Shown piece after piece: positions 12,220 to 25,384 of a stretch of DNA of 64,000 nucleotides. Where the stretch lies: NCBI RefSeq assembly GCF_030848805.1, contig NC_092362.1, forward strand, positions 6,014,001-6,078,000. Direction: 5' to 3'. The translations under genes and the position numbers were made by a program. Numbering within the stretch: the stretch's first letter is position 1; each line of letters begins with the position of its first letter. The stretch is from Temnothorax longispinosus (lineage: Eukaryota > Arthropoda > Insecta > Hymenoptera > Formicidae). The notes under the pieces were generated by a model that saw nothing but the letters and a program-made list of their open reading frames with translations, was not told where the DNA came from and did no database searches.

Positions 12220-15200
12220 ACAGGATTACGTATCGAGATCGCACGAATCGCGAATGTTTCGCACGTTGAATGTCGCGGACTCGCGGTTAGTCGCGGTTAC
12301 GGAATAGTCATTTGAGTTGCCAGACCTAAATGTTAAGTTCCTTAATCGCGCGCGTGATTTCTCGTGCGCGTCGCGCTCTATACGTTGTTCTTTTCCTAAC
12401 GTAGGACGATCGGGAACGAAGATCGAAGAGAGAGAAAGACATTCAGCGGGCGCGAAGGTGTTTCCGGTTTCCGTGGGAAGGACATCATGAAGATGCCCGA
12501 AAGACATTCAAATCTGGTATAATAATCTGATATAATAATCTGGTATATATAAAATCTGAAATCATAAATTGGTACAAAAATTATTCTAACGTTTTAAAAT
12601 GTTCCTCTATACCCCCTAATCTTTTCGGCATCTTTCGAGCATCTTTCAGGCATCCTTTTGATGCTGATGCGTTTATTATTTCTTCACTTGAAAATTACCT
12701 TCGCGTGGAACACGTTAACCGTGGAAACAGAACCGCATATCTCCAATCGTAACATCCAATTAACTTTCTCGCAACCTAGACTGAAAAGCGTTCTCTAATC
12801 AGTATACGTCACGCAAAAAACCGTTAAAGAGGCTCGTACTTTTAGCGCGCTGAGCGCGACTCTGTTCGGTTCCGGTTGCATTATTTATTTGCTTAATTAA
12901 TACACGAAGTATATATTCGGCATGAAATGAGGGCAGAGTCGGCGCAAGATGCGCGGTGCGAATACGGGCCAACGTACAAAAGAGAGAGTCGTTAGCGTAA
13001 GAAGCGCCGCGAAAATGTCGTTTTTATCGTAGTGTCAAACAGCAGCGAGGCTCATTCGTTGTTGTTCGAATTAGGTTCGAGTTTGCGTGCCGGAAGCAGC
13101 AACGGCAGTTTCTCGCCTTTGCGGGATCGGATTCCTGTCGTGCGGAGGAAGAATACTGCTCGTGTAATTCAGGAGCGCGTATGAATGTGCGCACATGCGC
13201 GCGCACTTCGGGTCGGATCATCGAGCGTGCGAAGCCTAAGAGAACCGATATTATTTTCACGTGTGTCTTTCCTGTTCAACGTCGCAAAATTATATTAATT
13301 GTATCATACTTAACTACGAAAAGCATCTTTCGCGTAGAACTGATGCGTCGAGTAATGTGCACGAACATCTGAAAAACAGCCTCGGGTGATGCAAGTATCA
13401 TTGCACGGAAACAACTTTGATCGTATTCTGCGAATATAAATAAATTCGAGATACTTGATTGACATTTTTAAATTTCTTCGGAGACATTTCGAGCATCAAT
13501 CTCTCGCGACTGTTTCTCTAAAGAAAATTAGAAACGTATCAAACAATTATTGACGCATATCAAGTTATCGAATATATTGCTGTTTCTTTCACGTTACATG
13601 GCGCATGATATGATAGCGCTAAAGTGCACAGCGCGGCCTATGGGGAAGCATGACAGATGCATCCGGTATCATTAACGACGCATTCCTCGGTGCACGCGTG
13701 TCGCATTGTAAAAGGCGCGATTCGCGGACGCTATCGTTCCGTAGATTTCCGCTCTTCTCAAATCACGCGCGGGCCGGGTAAAGATATTTTTTTAAACGAA
13801 TCGTCACTCCTCGCACGTCATCGAAGATGTACACAACGTTTTCCCCCCGAGGAATTCCTCGCGCGCCCGAGTTACTCGTATCTGTTGTTTCGCGTCGTCT
13901 CCACAGACCGCTTGTTAATTTTGTCACATGTAATATATAAATATATATATCTATATAGTGTATTGTTTCGCGTTACAAGTCGAGTCGGTCGGTGAGAAAG
14001 AGGTGCGGGAGAGGGACGTGTGCCCCTTGCAGATCACACGTGCAACGAACTTCGAGTGTTAAGAGAAAAAAGCGCTATACTTCTGTTATGAGATTTCTCT
14101 TGAAAGAAATATATCTTCTTCGCCAAGAATGTGTCATTCCAAAAATAATTTGTCACACGACTTTAATAAATGAGAAAAGTTTTTTTCTTGTGGATTAATC
14201 AATTAAATGACAGGTATCGAGTAAAACATATCAAAAGCAGAAACTATATTTTAAAATTTAAAAATTTAACAATAATATAAATTTCAATTTATATAATATT
14301 ACAATTCAACTTTTTCAATGATTAAATAATCAAGTTAAATTCATTTTCTTGTTAGGACATTGGTTAACACTCGATGTTCTTTGCACTTTACAAAAGTTCC
14401 GGTTTTTCCTCGTGATGGGCATAATTTACATGCTTTCTTTCTATCGGTTGCGTATCGGCGATTACGAACTGGGAGCAATTAAGCGATGCCGCGTAACTCT
14501 GTGATACCGTAAGCTAAGGTAGAATTTACTCTGCAACGATTAACTGGTTAGAGGAGAGATAGAGATTAGGACGAGATGAACGCTTCGATTCTTCAACGAT
14601 CGCAGACCAGCGTTCTTTGAAAACCGAAATGACGAGTTCTTCTATTTGGTTGGGCTGAACAACACGAGGGTGCTCCAATAAAGAGGAGATAAATTTTTTT
14701 CTCAGGAAAGAGAAAGAGCGTTGCTTTTGAATTTTTTCGAAAAAAAAAACGAAGAAATTCTGACGCACGAGCATTTGAAGTCGTTTACGTCCGTTTTAAC
14801 GTGTATATAATATTAAGAGTCTGAACTCCGAAAGCGTCTATCGGTTATATTTGTCTAAAAAAAAGTAACGAAAGTTATTTATTTTCTGTCAGAATTTCAA
14901 ACAGATTTTAAAAGTACAATCCACACGGCATAGAACCCGACTTAATTCGATTTAATATAAAAAGTGAAATAATACAAGAAAAAACAGATTAACATGAATC
15001 GATTCGCGCTTTCGGACTCACGTCAGATTTAAGATAAGAGAAAGCTTAGTCGGTAGACGTCACGCGGAAAATTTTGAAAATTTGCGTAGCTCAACCTACA
15101 TTTCTCTCTTCGGGTGCAGACAGCAGGGAGATGAAGATGAAGAAAAGAGGGAGAGGGAGAGAAAGAGAGAGGGAGAGGGAGAGGAAGAAAAAAAAAGAGG

Positions 15201-18200
15201 ATTGTTTACGTCGGTCGATATGTGCTAAAGCAGATTGAGGATTCATTTTGCGTATGGAGACATGTACCGAATAATTTCCAAAAGTTGCCGCTTTATGTAA
15301 GACTGCTTTAGTGAAACAAAAAAGAACACAGAGACAAAAAATAATAATATAAATATCAATAAGTATAGGACAATGTGCCGTGGTGCTGGGCGGAGCATTG
15401 GGACACGCGACGTTCAACGGGATCGTATTTAATCCATTTTGCACTTCTTATATAAATTGCAGATATATTATATATAATAGATTTATATATAATAATATTA
15501 TGCCTTCTGGGAAAGCTTCCGTAACGTTACATTAAGTTTACTTTAATGATTAAATTGGAAGCTACGATTTTTAAGTTTGAAGCTTTTTGGCACTTGGATC
15601 TACTATAACAAACTTGTCGACAGTTGATTAAAACTTGACGATATTTCTTGCTTATATATTTTTATTTTTTATTTGCATTCGTTGTCTTAACATTTATCTC
15701 TTTCGTGACTCGGTACTGCCATTGGTGCAAGCTGGATATCGCGATCCAATTTCGTGCGCGCGCGTTCCCAAGGTTTCGCCGATTGATTCGTACTGATTAA
15801 AAAAAGGTGTTATTAGAATTTAGAAATTGATGAGATATAAAATATATACGATCTATTCATTACGGCGGCCTCGGACCGCGGAGTAAACGTGGATTGGGAC
15901 TTTTCTACGCTCCTTATTAATGAAATATGCATTGAATTTCCTATTAAGCGTGTACAATCCTCACTTTGATTCAAGCTGTTTAATTATGAAAGAGATCTCG
16001 AAAGAGATGTATTTTCGTTTAACGCCACGATCTCTCGATCCACTTTCATTCTACGGTCGCAACGCGATTGCAAAGCTATACACGTGCAGAGATATATGTA
16101 TACATTATATAATATATAGAGAATAAATAATATATATGCATGCATACGCGCGTAATATATGTATACGTATATATATTATTTATTACGCGATGACTTGACT
16201 ATTTTTTGTATTACTACTACTGTTTTATGGTTATTTGTTATACTTCACACTCGGGACATTTTGAGCGGATTTTTAGCGCGTGTCTGAGGAGAAGACCTTT
16301 GCAAGTTTACAGAGCGAGAAACGTTTCCCCGTGTCCTTTCCTTCCTCTTTGCAGCATCAATCATTTCGGCAAAGGTTAACACGATATTAAGCTCGCCGCA
16401 TACTACATATATATGGAAATTATATATTCTTGTCAATACGCGATGTGAATTCGGAAGAGGATTATTAATGTACAGAGAGACGAACAGTAATATTTAAATT
16501 GTATTCGGTTTTGAGACATTTCATTAAACAAAAATTAATTTATACACCGAAAAAAAAAAAGATTCGTTTCTCGCAAAAGTAATACTTGCGATTACTTCGA
16601 CGAAGCCTATATAACGTCGTCGTCGATCACTTAAGTACTTTCTCCTCAGTCATGACGATTGAATATCACTGCCAAAAGCCCACAATTATTAATAAAGCAA
16701 CAAAAAAGTAGCGTAGAGCGGGACCCGATCGGGGATCCCCATTCATTTGGCGCGCTCGAATCAAGCCGTCTCATCTGTTCTTCCCCTTCACTCATACACT
16801 ATCTCTCTACAGTCTACAATGACATATTTATTTTTCGACGATCGCATATGTGTCGAAGAAGCCCGTTCGCTTTTCTTTTTTCCGTTGGACTTTAGCGCTG
16901 ACGACGATACTGATTCGTGCCAATGATCGATTATATATATGAATTCTCGAAATCTATCTGGTTTTCTCTCTGAGTTTTTCTTTGGCAGCGACAGAATTAC
17001 AAAAGCAATATAAAGAAGAAAACTTCGACGAACGAATTAACGTTTATACCAAGCCACGTTTCTGATATTTTTCCTCAGGCAAATAAAAATGTTGAAAAAA
17101 ATTCCTCTTAGTAAGTCTTGATACAAGTTAGAACGTAGGATTATAATGGTAGACGCTGCAGTGACTCTTGCACGTGTGTAAGTACGTTCGTGTATAAATC
17201 GAAAATTAATAATAACCCTGTTCTTTACTGCTTATTGATTCAAACCTCAGTATCGGCTTGACTATTAACGCTATTTCAATAAGGTTCTTTTTTGTACACC
17301 TCTGTTCTTTGTGCCGATGACTGTCCACGATTTGTTTATCCTACGCAAAATGTAAATTTTTAGTTTGACAATTCGCTAGATTTGATTGAGAGGAAACGTT
17401 GACGCGAAATCGAAATTCAGACGAAGAATCACTTTCGCGAAGATGAAGATAGGTTATCGTATCGTCGTCGAGATCGCTAATTATCCGCGAATTTTGTAGT
17501 CGAAGAGAGATGCGAGCGAAAGCGAGAAGATGCGTGCACATTCCATGCGTAATGATTATGCATATATGTATAAAGTAATCATCGTTAGAGTTTGATAAGG
17601 AGTTTACACACAACACAATACATACACAACATACACACACACACATACCCACGCGAAAAATGCGCGCGCGCGCCATATTGCACTGGAAAATTATAAATAA
17701 ATAATATATCTAAAGTTTTTGAAGCTTACAATAGACCTCGGTTTATCATTATTATGTATCGTGATTTTTATGTCATGTTCAATAAATAAGTTTTAAACTA
17801 CTTAATTTCCCAATTATTTATTCCTGGAACTACTTGAGCCTATATTCTTATCCTTACTCATAATTATGTATAAGATACTGAAGTATGCAAGTACGCACAT
17901 GGTATTATTTTGAAAATAAAGACGCAAATAAAAAAATGTTTCAAATTATAATATGAACGAAAATTCAACAATTAATGCAGCAAACAATTAAAATATTGTG
18001 TTGCATTACGCAGCGGACTGAGACGTGTGAAATAAAGGATTTCAAACAGTATTGTTTATCGTATTTATACGGCTTTACGCATTATTAAAAAAAAAAAAAA
18101 AAACAAGAAACAGGAAATATTTAACCACCTGGTTAATAGCTTCTAGAACCTCCATTCAAAGATAATTTTTCTCATCGAAAATGTTATACCTACTATATAT

Positions 18201-19663
18201 ATATTGCACATTTACACAATTTTATTTAATGTTATATATTTTTCTATAAGTTTCAAATTAGAATATATTTAAACTCACGTAAAGTAAACCAAGAGATAAT
18301 TATGTTATTTATTTTTATTACTAAAGCTATTAAGTGAATTATCACCAAAAACTTATTTTCAATCGTTAATTATTATTTAACGTAAAATTTCGATTATAGC
18401 ACAACAAGATGTATTGATATCTATATATTGACGCAACTGTTGTGAGATATACTTTTATAAGATATTGACATTTCTTCTCGCATTTTTGTAAGATTAAAAT
18501 TAAGGTCGTTTTATTCTACAAAATTAGATTGAAATTAGAGTTAGGTACTCTTTATTCGACGAAAATGATAAAATTTAAAGATTAACACGATGTTTTAAAT
18601 AATATTGAGACTTGTTTTTTTCTTACATTTTCCAAAAATATTAATTTCACATAAGAGATCTTTTAAATAATAAATGAAAGCGAAAAAATAGATACTACCG
18701 TGTCTCGTACTTTCTCTTATTTCTCTAGCGTAAACTTTCTTTTCACGGAGTTGCATTTGATGATGCAATGATCTTTCCGGCATTTCGTAAATATTATAAA
18801 GCAAGTTCAAATCACTTATATTATTCTTGGATCATAAACTACAGTCCAGACAAAAAATAATAACCACTTGTACCGCAAATAATGTAGAACATGTATGTGA
18901 ACATTATTTAAAAGATATAGTTTACGGTAATGAAAGCAAATGCCGGAATAGTGGCAATAAATTTGTCAGTAACTACCGCTTGCGTAAAATATCGCGTGTC
19001 GCAATACTGAAATTTGAGTTTAGCTACGTGGCGTGAATTTATTATTGAGAATCACGCAAGCGAAACTATTAATAAGATAACGTAATGTGCACGAGTGACA
19101 CAAATCCCGATCATGAAATAAATGGCAGGCAAATACATGATACGCTATTTTCACAAATTAATTTGACTGATACCATCTATAAAGACATATAGCACATGTT
19201 ATTTCAATACAAATCTCATAAATAAGAAAAATGTGTTATTTTCGTTAAAGGAAGTTGCACCAGGCTGTAGAAAGAATAAACATTTATTTTCTCGTGAAAA
19301 GAAGAAAAAAGAAACCAATTTTATACCGATTATTTACTTTTACGTTGCAAGAAACCTAAGATGAGTTTTCACATTTGTTTCTTATTGTCACTTCCAAATA
19401 GTAAAAAAAAATTGCTTTAATGATATGATGACTCACGCCACTTGAATGCATCAGGAATGAATCAGGAATGAATCAGTCATCGATGTTACTACTGATAACA
19501 AGAATTCTTTCCCTCACTATTGCCTTATTATCGCATTACATATCTAATGCAAGTCATGTTTTATAATCTTTGTAGTCTCTTTATAGTCTCATTAAAAGGA
19601 TGAATTCAAGAAGTGAGCAATCGAGTAATTAGCTCGAACATTGCATATTGTATGTACTCTGAT

Positions 19664-19806
19664 ACTCTCTAAATCTGAATCAGTTAGCAGTGCTGCGAAT
19701 CAGTAAATAGTCACTGATTCTCAGTGTAAAGGATGCCCCTGATTCAGAAAAGTGGCATTCTTTACACTGATATCAGTGACTATTCACTGGTTCAGATTTA
19801 GAGAGT
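19664..19806. mobile_element. hairpin MITE, 143 bp
   Basis: The ends are ACTCTCTAAATCTGAA and its reverse complement TTCAGATTTAGAGAGT. The inverted arms continue inward (ATAGTCACTGAT, then CAGTGTAAAG.ATGCC) for about 60 bp, with about 20 extra bases in the left arm. There is no coding capacity and no clear target duplication. It is a foldback-type non-autonomous DNA element of undetermined superfamily. Confidence 0.7.
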
Positions 19807-21200
19807 AAATATGATTAAAAAGATGTTCGGTGATTTTACGCTCTGTATAAATCGTCCTAGCTTGTAATCGGTTATTGTTCTTTGGGATTAAAATCTTTTG
19901 TCTCTATTCCGAGATAATAGAAAGACGTTGCGTAGATTACTCAATTAAGATTACACAAAAAGAAAAAAAAATGCATAACACATTCGACGTCACACGTGCG
20001 ACGCAATGAATGCGCACACGTCAGTCATTGCAGAACGCCAGGTAAATTCTCTATCCTTTCGTATTGCGAAACGTATACCACGATAATCTCTTATCGTCAT
20101 GAACGACGCATTCCTTGCGACACAATTTGCGGACGCGGGACGTTCCAATAATCGCGATCAGCGTCGTAACGTCGCATTATTGACGATAAAGCACGTGGCG
20201 CAACACAACCGAAATGTCGGAGATATTCAATCGAGACTAACAATGAAAGCTCGATTATCGATGATGATGCAATTCGGATCTCGACTTTTCGCGCGCCTAT
20301 AAGTGCCGAGATTCGTTAGCAGGCGTTAATTTGTGACGCGTTGCAAGATATCGCGTGACTATTGTGATATCGATACGCGTAAATACGTTGCGCTTTGTCT
20401 GCACACAAGTTGCAGAACAATATCTTACAGTTTACACCGACATGTATTTAATAATCTGAATAAAGCAGCGTTGCGACAATATTTCAAAATATTGAAATAT
20501 TTTAAGCATGAACGCAGCACCAAAAGCAGTTTATTATTTTTTTTAGCAGTTTATTATTTTATTTAGTAGTTAATTTCGTCAGCGGCAAGATATTCGGTGT
20601 CGAAAATTGAAAAATTTGCGACAAATGCTGAGTTACCCCATCAACTTTTCTTTAAAGAAAAGACAACAGAAAATTCATCTGAGAATTTTATAAGTAGAAT
20701 CTTGTGCGTGTACGATAATTTTATTTTTAATTTTATTTGACAAGATCTTTGTATCAATTTTAAGAACTGATTCAATTTTAAAAACTGACTTATTGTTCAT
20801 AGCAAACAATATAGTTGAAAGAATTGATTTCCATATTTATTATAGAAATAACTTTTGTATATAGGAACTTTACGCATACAAAAATGTATTTCTTAAAAAA
20901 AAGTTATTCATCAATTCTGATTTTTTTGTACTGTACATATATCATAACAGAAACAGAAATTTTCAATTATATTACCATTGTAATAATTCTTAAATATGAA
21001 TACTTTTTGTTCATTTTTTCCCTTGAGTTTGCCTTTTGTAGAGTTAATAAGAAAAGGAACGTGATTATATACCGCATCGTAACATACATAGAATTGCTTA
21101 CGCCAATGACTCCACGAATGGAGATTTCCATCGCAAGAGGACTGGCGCCTACTGTGTTATTGTCTGAGTTATTCGCGGGAAATCTGCGTCTGCAATAATA

Positions 21201-21318
21201 CACTGAGAAAAAAATGTTCTAGATATTTAGTAAATATTATATAGTTCGCATACAACTGTAACTCTATTTATTAAAATGAAGAAAATTTTTCTTTTTATTA
21301 GTATTTTTTTTCTCAATG
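21201..21318. mobile_element. CACTGAGAAA-type MITE
   Basis: Terminal inverted repeats CACTGAGAAAAAAAT and ATTTTTTTTCTCAATG bound an AT-rich 118-bp block. It shares its terminal CACTGAGAAA with the element at 56916-57039, suggesting one family. Confidence 0.5.
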
Positions 21319-22702
21319 AATACACATAGGTATTAATAAAAAGGAAAATTTTCTTTATTTTATTAAATTTTGTTGACAATTTGGAATTTGTATTATGTTC
21401 CTGTACAATTGCGTTATTTGAATAATGACTTTGAGCCGAAAAAATTACGAATATGAATCAAACTTTGAAGGATTGATGTGTGATATTTTTAATAAAAAAT
21501 AGATATATCAAAAATTAATTGCAAAAATACACATTATTAAGACTTTTATTTTGATTCTAAAAAATGCGTTCAATAATTCAGATTTTAATTTCTATTATGC
21601 ATACTCGAATATATACCAGCACATCGGTATATTCAAATTAAGTGAAAGTTAAATTTTGCAGCTACGCGCAAAACATGATTCCCAACAACCTATGTAAAAC
21701 GTATGACGCCCGTGGCAGCCAACGTGTGACAGGATCTCGTTGCCAAATTGATGATTTAACGCGCGCGCTAACTAGAAGCGCATTTCATCTAAAGTGGCAT
21801 AATGAACTTCAACTTTAAAGTTTCTAAAAGCGTTGCGCGTCACCAGCCTATCGTCATATGCTAACAATCCAAAGTAGACAGATAGAATCGTAAAAGAATT
21901 CCAGGTACTAAACGTCATAAGGTTAATTCTCAGCGTAGATCGTGCAAGCATATTTTGATAAATTTTGATGTTGCAGGATTCTTATAAAAATGTTTTATGC
22001 TGCTTTTATCTGAGAGATGGATATTCAAGATCTTACACACTTGGCGACTTTTTATATATAATATAAAATAAATTCTTTTTTTCTACATCACATAACATTA
22101 TTAAAATAAAAGAGCTCACATAAGAAAATAATTTTATTTATTTCGTCATATAAAAAAGGCTATACTTTTTGAATTATACTGTTACAGCAGTTTTATGTCA
22201 TGAGATCAAAAGGTCACGGCAACTGTGCTAAGGATATTAGACTTGCGGTATACGATATCGTGACTTGGACGATACTTGGCATTTAAATCGCGAAATTGCA
22301 AATCACAACAGTAAACTAGATGACGCACAACGCTTTTAGTAACGTCTAAGTGCACGACAAATTTATGCCACGTTAAATAAAATTCATTTCTTCTAGTTAA
22401 CACGAGCAACAGATGAGCTCAATTTTAGCTTCGCCGGCTATGTTACATTTATGTTATTTTGCGTCGAACGTGATTAGTGACGAAGAGGCGTCTCGTAGGC
22501 GCCAATATCGAGTAGATTAGCGCGAACTATTTTTACATCCATTCGCAAACTCCCGCAAAAACACGTTCTGTGTTTACATCGAATCTTCGCATCTTGGCAC
22601 ATGATGCGCCTCGGCCGGTTCTAATCTGGCGTACGTGTATTGTTAGATCGATCTTACACACCCGCATACACACGCGTACTATTAAACCCAGAAATAATAC
22701 AT

Positions 22703-22704
<2 letters not shown>

Positions 22705-22751
<47 letters not shown>
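22705..22751. repeat. TA microsatellite
   Basis: Pure (TA)n run of about 47 bases. A second (AT)n run of about 38 bases lies at 23425-23462. Confidence 0.9.
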
Positions 22752-22752
<1 letters not shown>

Positions 22753-23021
22753 CAATTTTGAAAATTCAATTTTATCAAAGCAATTTTATTATTCTTGACA
22801 GAAGCATTTTTGAAACAATTAAAACGTGAAAAGCGTTTGATCTATTTTCCAATTGTAGCGATTATATCGCCAGATACTTAACCGCCGAAACAGCTCAAAT
22901 CGTAAGTAGCGAAATTGTAAATAAGAAAAGACGTTAGGAAACAGAAACATAGGTAACAATAAGCGGGAACGTACAGGCAAGACATATACACATTAATTAA
23001 TAACATGTAACGGAGCAAAAC

Positions 23022-23422
23022 ATGACGAGCGACTCCTCGAAGGACGTGAAGTCCGGAGAGAAGAGAACGACAGCGAGTTTTTCGGAGACAGAGAGGTAGG
23101 CATTCGGTACCGAGACTCGCTTGCATACGGACGTATCCGCGAACTTGTATATACGTGTAACTTGTGGGATTAAAGACTATATCACGATACGAACTCGAAT
23201 AAATTACTTATATTCACGACCCATCCCCAAACAATATTGGAAAGAAATCATTTAAAAGTTAGCATAATAGCATATTTAAAAAAATGATGAAGGTATTACG
23301 AAACACACCACCTCATTTTGCTTTTAATATACCTTACTAATTTCCAGCATCGATAAATGTATTTAATGATACGTGTTAATATATAGGGAGAAAATTTAAC
23401 AGCACAGCGCAGTGAAACTAAT

Positions 23423-23466
<44 letters not shown>

Positions 23467-25384
23467 ATAAGAGATAATTCTATGAAAAGTTTATATATTT
23501 CAAGTAAAATTTACAGAAAATATTTCACACACGACACACGCACACGACACACGTGAATTCCGGCAGACTCTAGAAGAAACTTTGCAAATTTAAAAATCGA
23601 GTCAGCCCCCACAACGCGTCGCACAGATTATCTCTCGCGCGAATTAGTCAAATTAATGCGCGGATAAACGGCAGTTTTACTATGAATAACTCGCGACGAA
23701 TCGGAAATAGTATTACGACGTACGCGAGCGTATTGATCGGCGTTCTTATTCCGCGCCAACCCCAGCAGGTCCACCGACCTGAACTCATTTCATTTTTAAA
23801 TACTGCGCGAGATAGGTATTTTGCAACCGGTGCATCCGATAAATTTTTAACATACGGGCTACGCGAGTAAGCTGGGAGATTGCAAACGCGGACAAGTAAT
23901 ATATAAGCCACGTGGCAGAATGAGAATTTTAATTAAAAAAAAAAAGTTTGAATTAACATCATCTAAATTGCGAAGATCAACAATACAAGTGTAAAAGATA
24001 ATTTTATATCAAGACTTTCTACCCAACTTAATTTTCAGGATACTATCGAATTATTGTATGATATTTGTAGAATATCTTGTGCATAATTTCTGTATAATTA
24101 CTTAATTACTGTATGTACTGTTTTACATATAAAACAAAATTGAGTAATCAAGCATGTATTACGCGTTTGAAATTAAAAAAAAAACTACCTTATACCCTAC
24201 TTTAAAATTCGATAGTTCTGATTAGAGTTCCAGCATCTTTTCGAAGAGTATATAGGAGTATTTTTATGTTTATAAAAAGAGCTCCAGCGATTAACACTAT
24301 TGAAAGAAACAATTAAAAAATGGGGTGCTAACTTCACACTCAACTTTAAAATCGAATAGCTCATCTGAAGCATTTAGCCAAGTAGAGTTCCTGATGGCAA
24401 AACCTTAGAATTGTTTTAAAAAAATTATCAAAAGTTACGCAAACGACGTTCACGCGATTTTTTTTTCCAGCGTCACCGAATCATCGCGAAGCAGTCCAAG
24501 CTGAATTTCGACGTTTCCAGGGCGCGTTCGGTGAGTCGACATTTATTTCGTATAATTAATACGCCTATTAATTTTGCGCACGCAGTTTGTAAAATGTGTA
24601 GTAAATTCCGCTAATAGCGTATTTTATAGTCGATAATCTTTGTCAAAAATTAAAATAGTTTTACCTTCACTGGAATTTTATTGGACCGAAATTATATGGA
24701 ATTTTATTTTCGTGCGGCATCTAAAAATTTTAATATTTAATATCTAAAGATTCGAGCTCTTAAAGAGAGCATCTGTTTGTTTTTTTCACCGCAATATAAT
24801 TCGGAGAGTATTCGTGCACAAGAGATTATTTCTCTTTTCCGTTATAAAGCCCGGTGAACGCCTTTTATAATAAGTCTGCAACAAGAGTTCGTAAACACTG
24901 ATTACATAATAACAGATATGTTTGCCGAGAAAGCTTTGAGGAATTAACTGATAATCGATGATTTACCGACCTCGCCCAAGGAAGCTCTCTGTCCCCCTCT
25001 CGTTCTCTCTTAGCTGACTCGATTATCTTTCATGCGCGGGCCGAGGGTAGTCATCACGTATCCTTCACAAAATTTTCCACGACTTTTCGTCAGACGTAAA
25101 GTTACAGAACATATCATAAATATATATCCTGTTATTTTACCCGGTAAAAAATTAGAAATAACAACGATGTCGATACGTAAGTTTTCTTTGCAAACGTACA
25201 GTGCGTCAAACAAAATACCTCCTTGGATGTATAAATGTATCAGAATGTATCCGGCGCATCGGTCGAGGCATTTGTGCCCAGTACGGGATACGCGGCAGAA
25301 AAGAAAGAATTTTTCGCCGCGAGAAACGAGCGGGACGAGGAGAACGCCACGCAAGTGCAAGTGAAGCCCAAGTGTAGGTGTTAG
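23022..25384 (+). CDS. candidate small spliced gene, function unknown
   Basis: Three short segments have gene-like borders: 23022-23095 (ATG in a good AAAACATG context, GTAGGC donor), 24471-24530 (exactly 60 bases between a polypyrimidine-CAG and GTGAGT) and 25282-25384 (CCCAG acceptor, stop at 25382-25384). Joining the first and third keeps one frame: 58 residues starting MTSDSSKDVKSGEKR, Ser/Glu-rich, then AAEKKEFFAARNERDEEN, ending KPKCRC. A terminal CxC resembles a geranylgeranylation motif, but no GTPase domain is present. Including the middle segment in this frame gives an early stop, so it may be a poison exon, belong to another frame, or belong to the upstream gene. A minimal ATG-TAA lies just before the ATG. 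I do not recognise the protein; a non-coding transcript is equally possible. Confidence 0.27.
23526..23553. repeat. ACACGACACACGC minisatellite (locus 2 of 4)
   Basis: Two units of the same 13-base repeat as at 8485, directly followed by GTGAATTC. Confidence 0.75.

Larger units (their letters stand above)
11415..23021. other. 3' untranslated region then long gene-poor interval
   Basis: About 11415-12219 is purine-rich and probably the 3' untranslated region of the preceding gene; long minus-strand frames there arise from that bias. From 12.2 to 23.0 kb I find no exon pair with compatible splicing. A GC-richer patch at 12.8-14.05 kb has isolated frames without support. The interval holds at least two hairpin elements (19664-19806, 21201-21318) and AT-rich simple sequence, for example around 16085-16195. 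Confidence 0.5.

Noticed and set aside
11420..12244. 274-codon open frame on the minus strand and overlapping frames on both strands
   Set aside because: The region is purine-rich 3' untranslated sequence downstream of the Ser-rich gene. All frames are long because of composition bias, and no domain or splice structure is visible.
20099..20302. 67-codon plus-strand open frame starting MNDAFLATQF
   Set aside because: Reasonable composition, but no partner exon, no family resemblance and no clear promoter or polyadenylation context.
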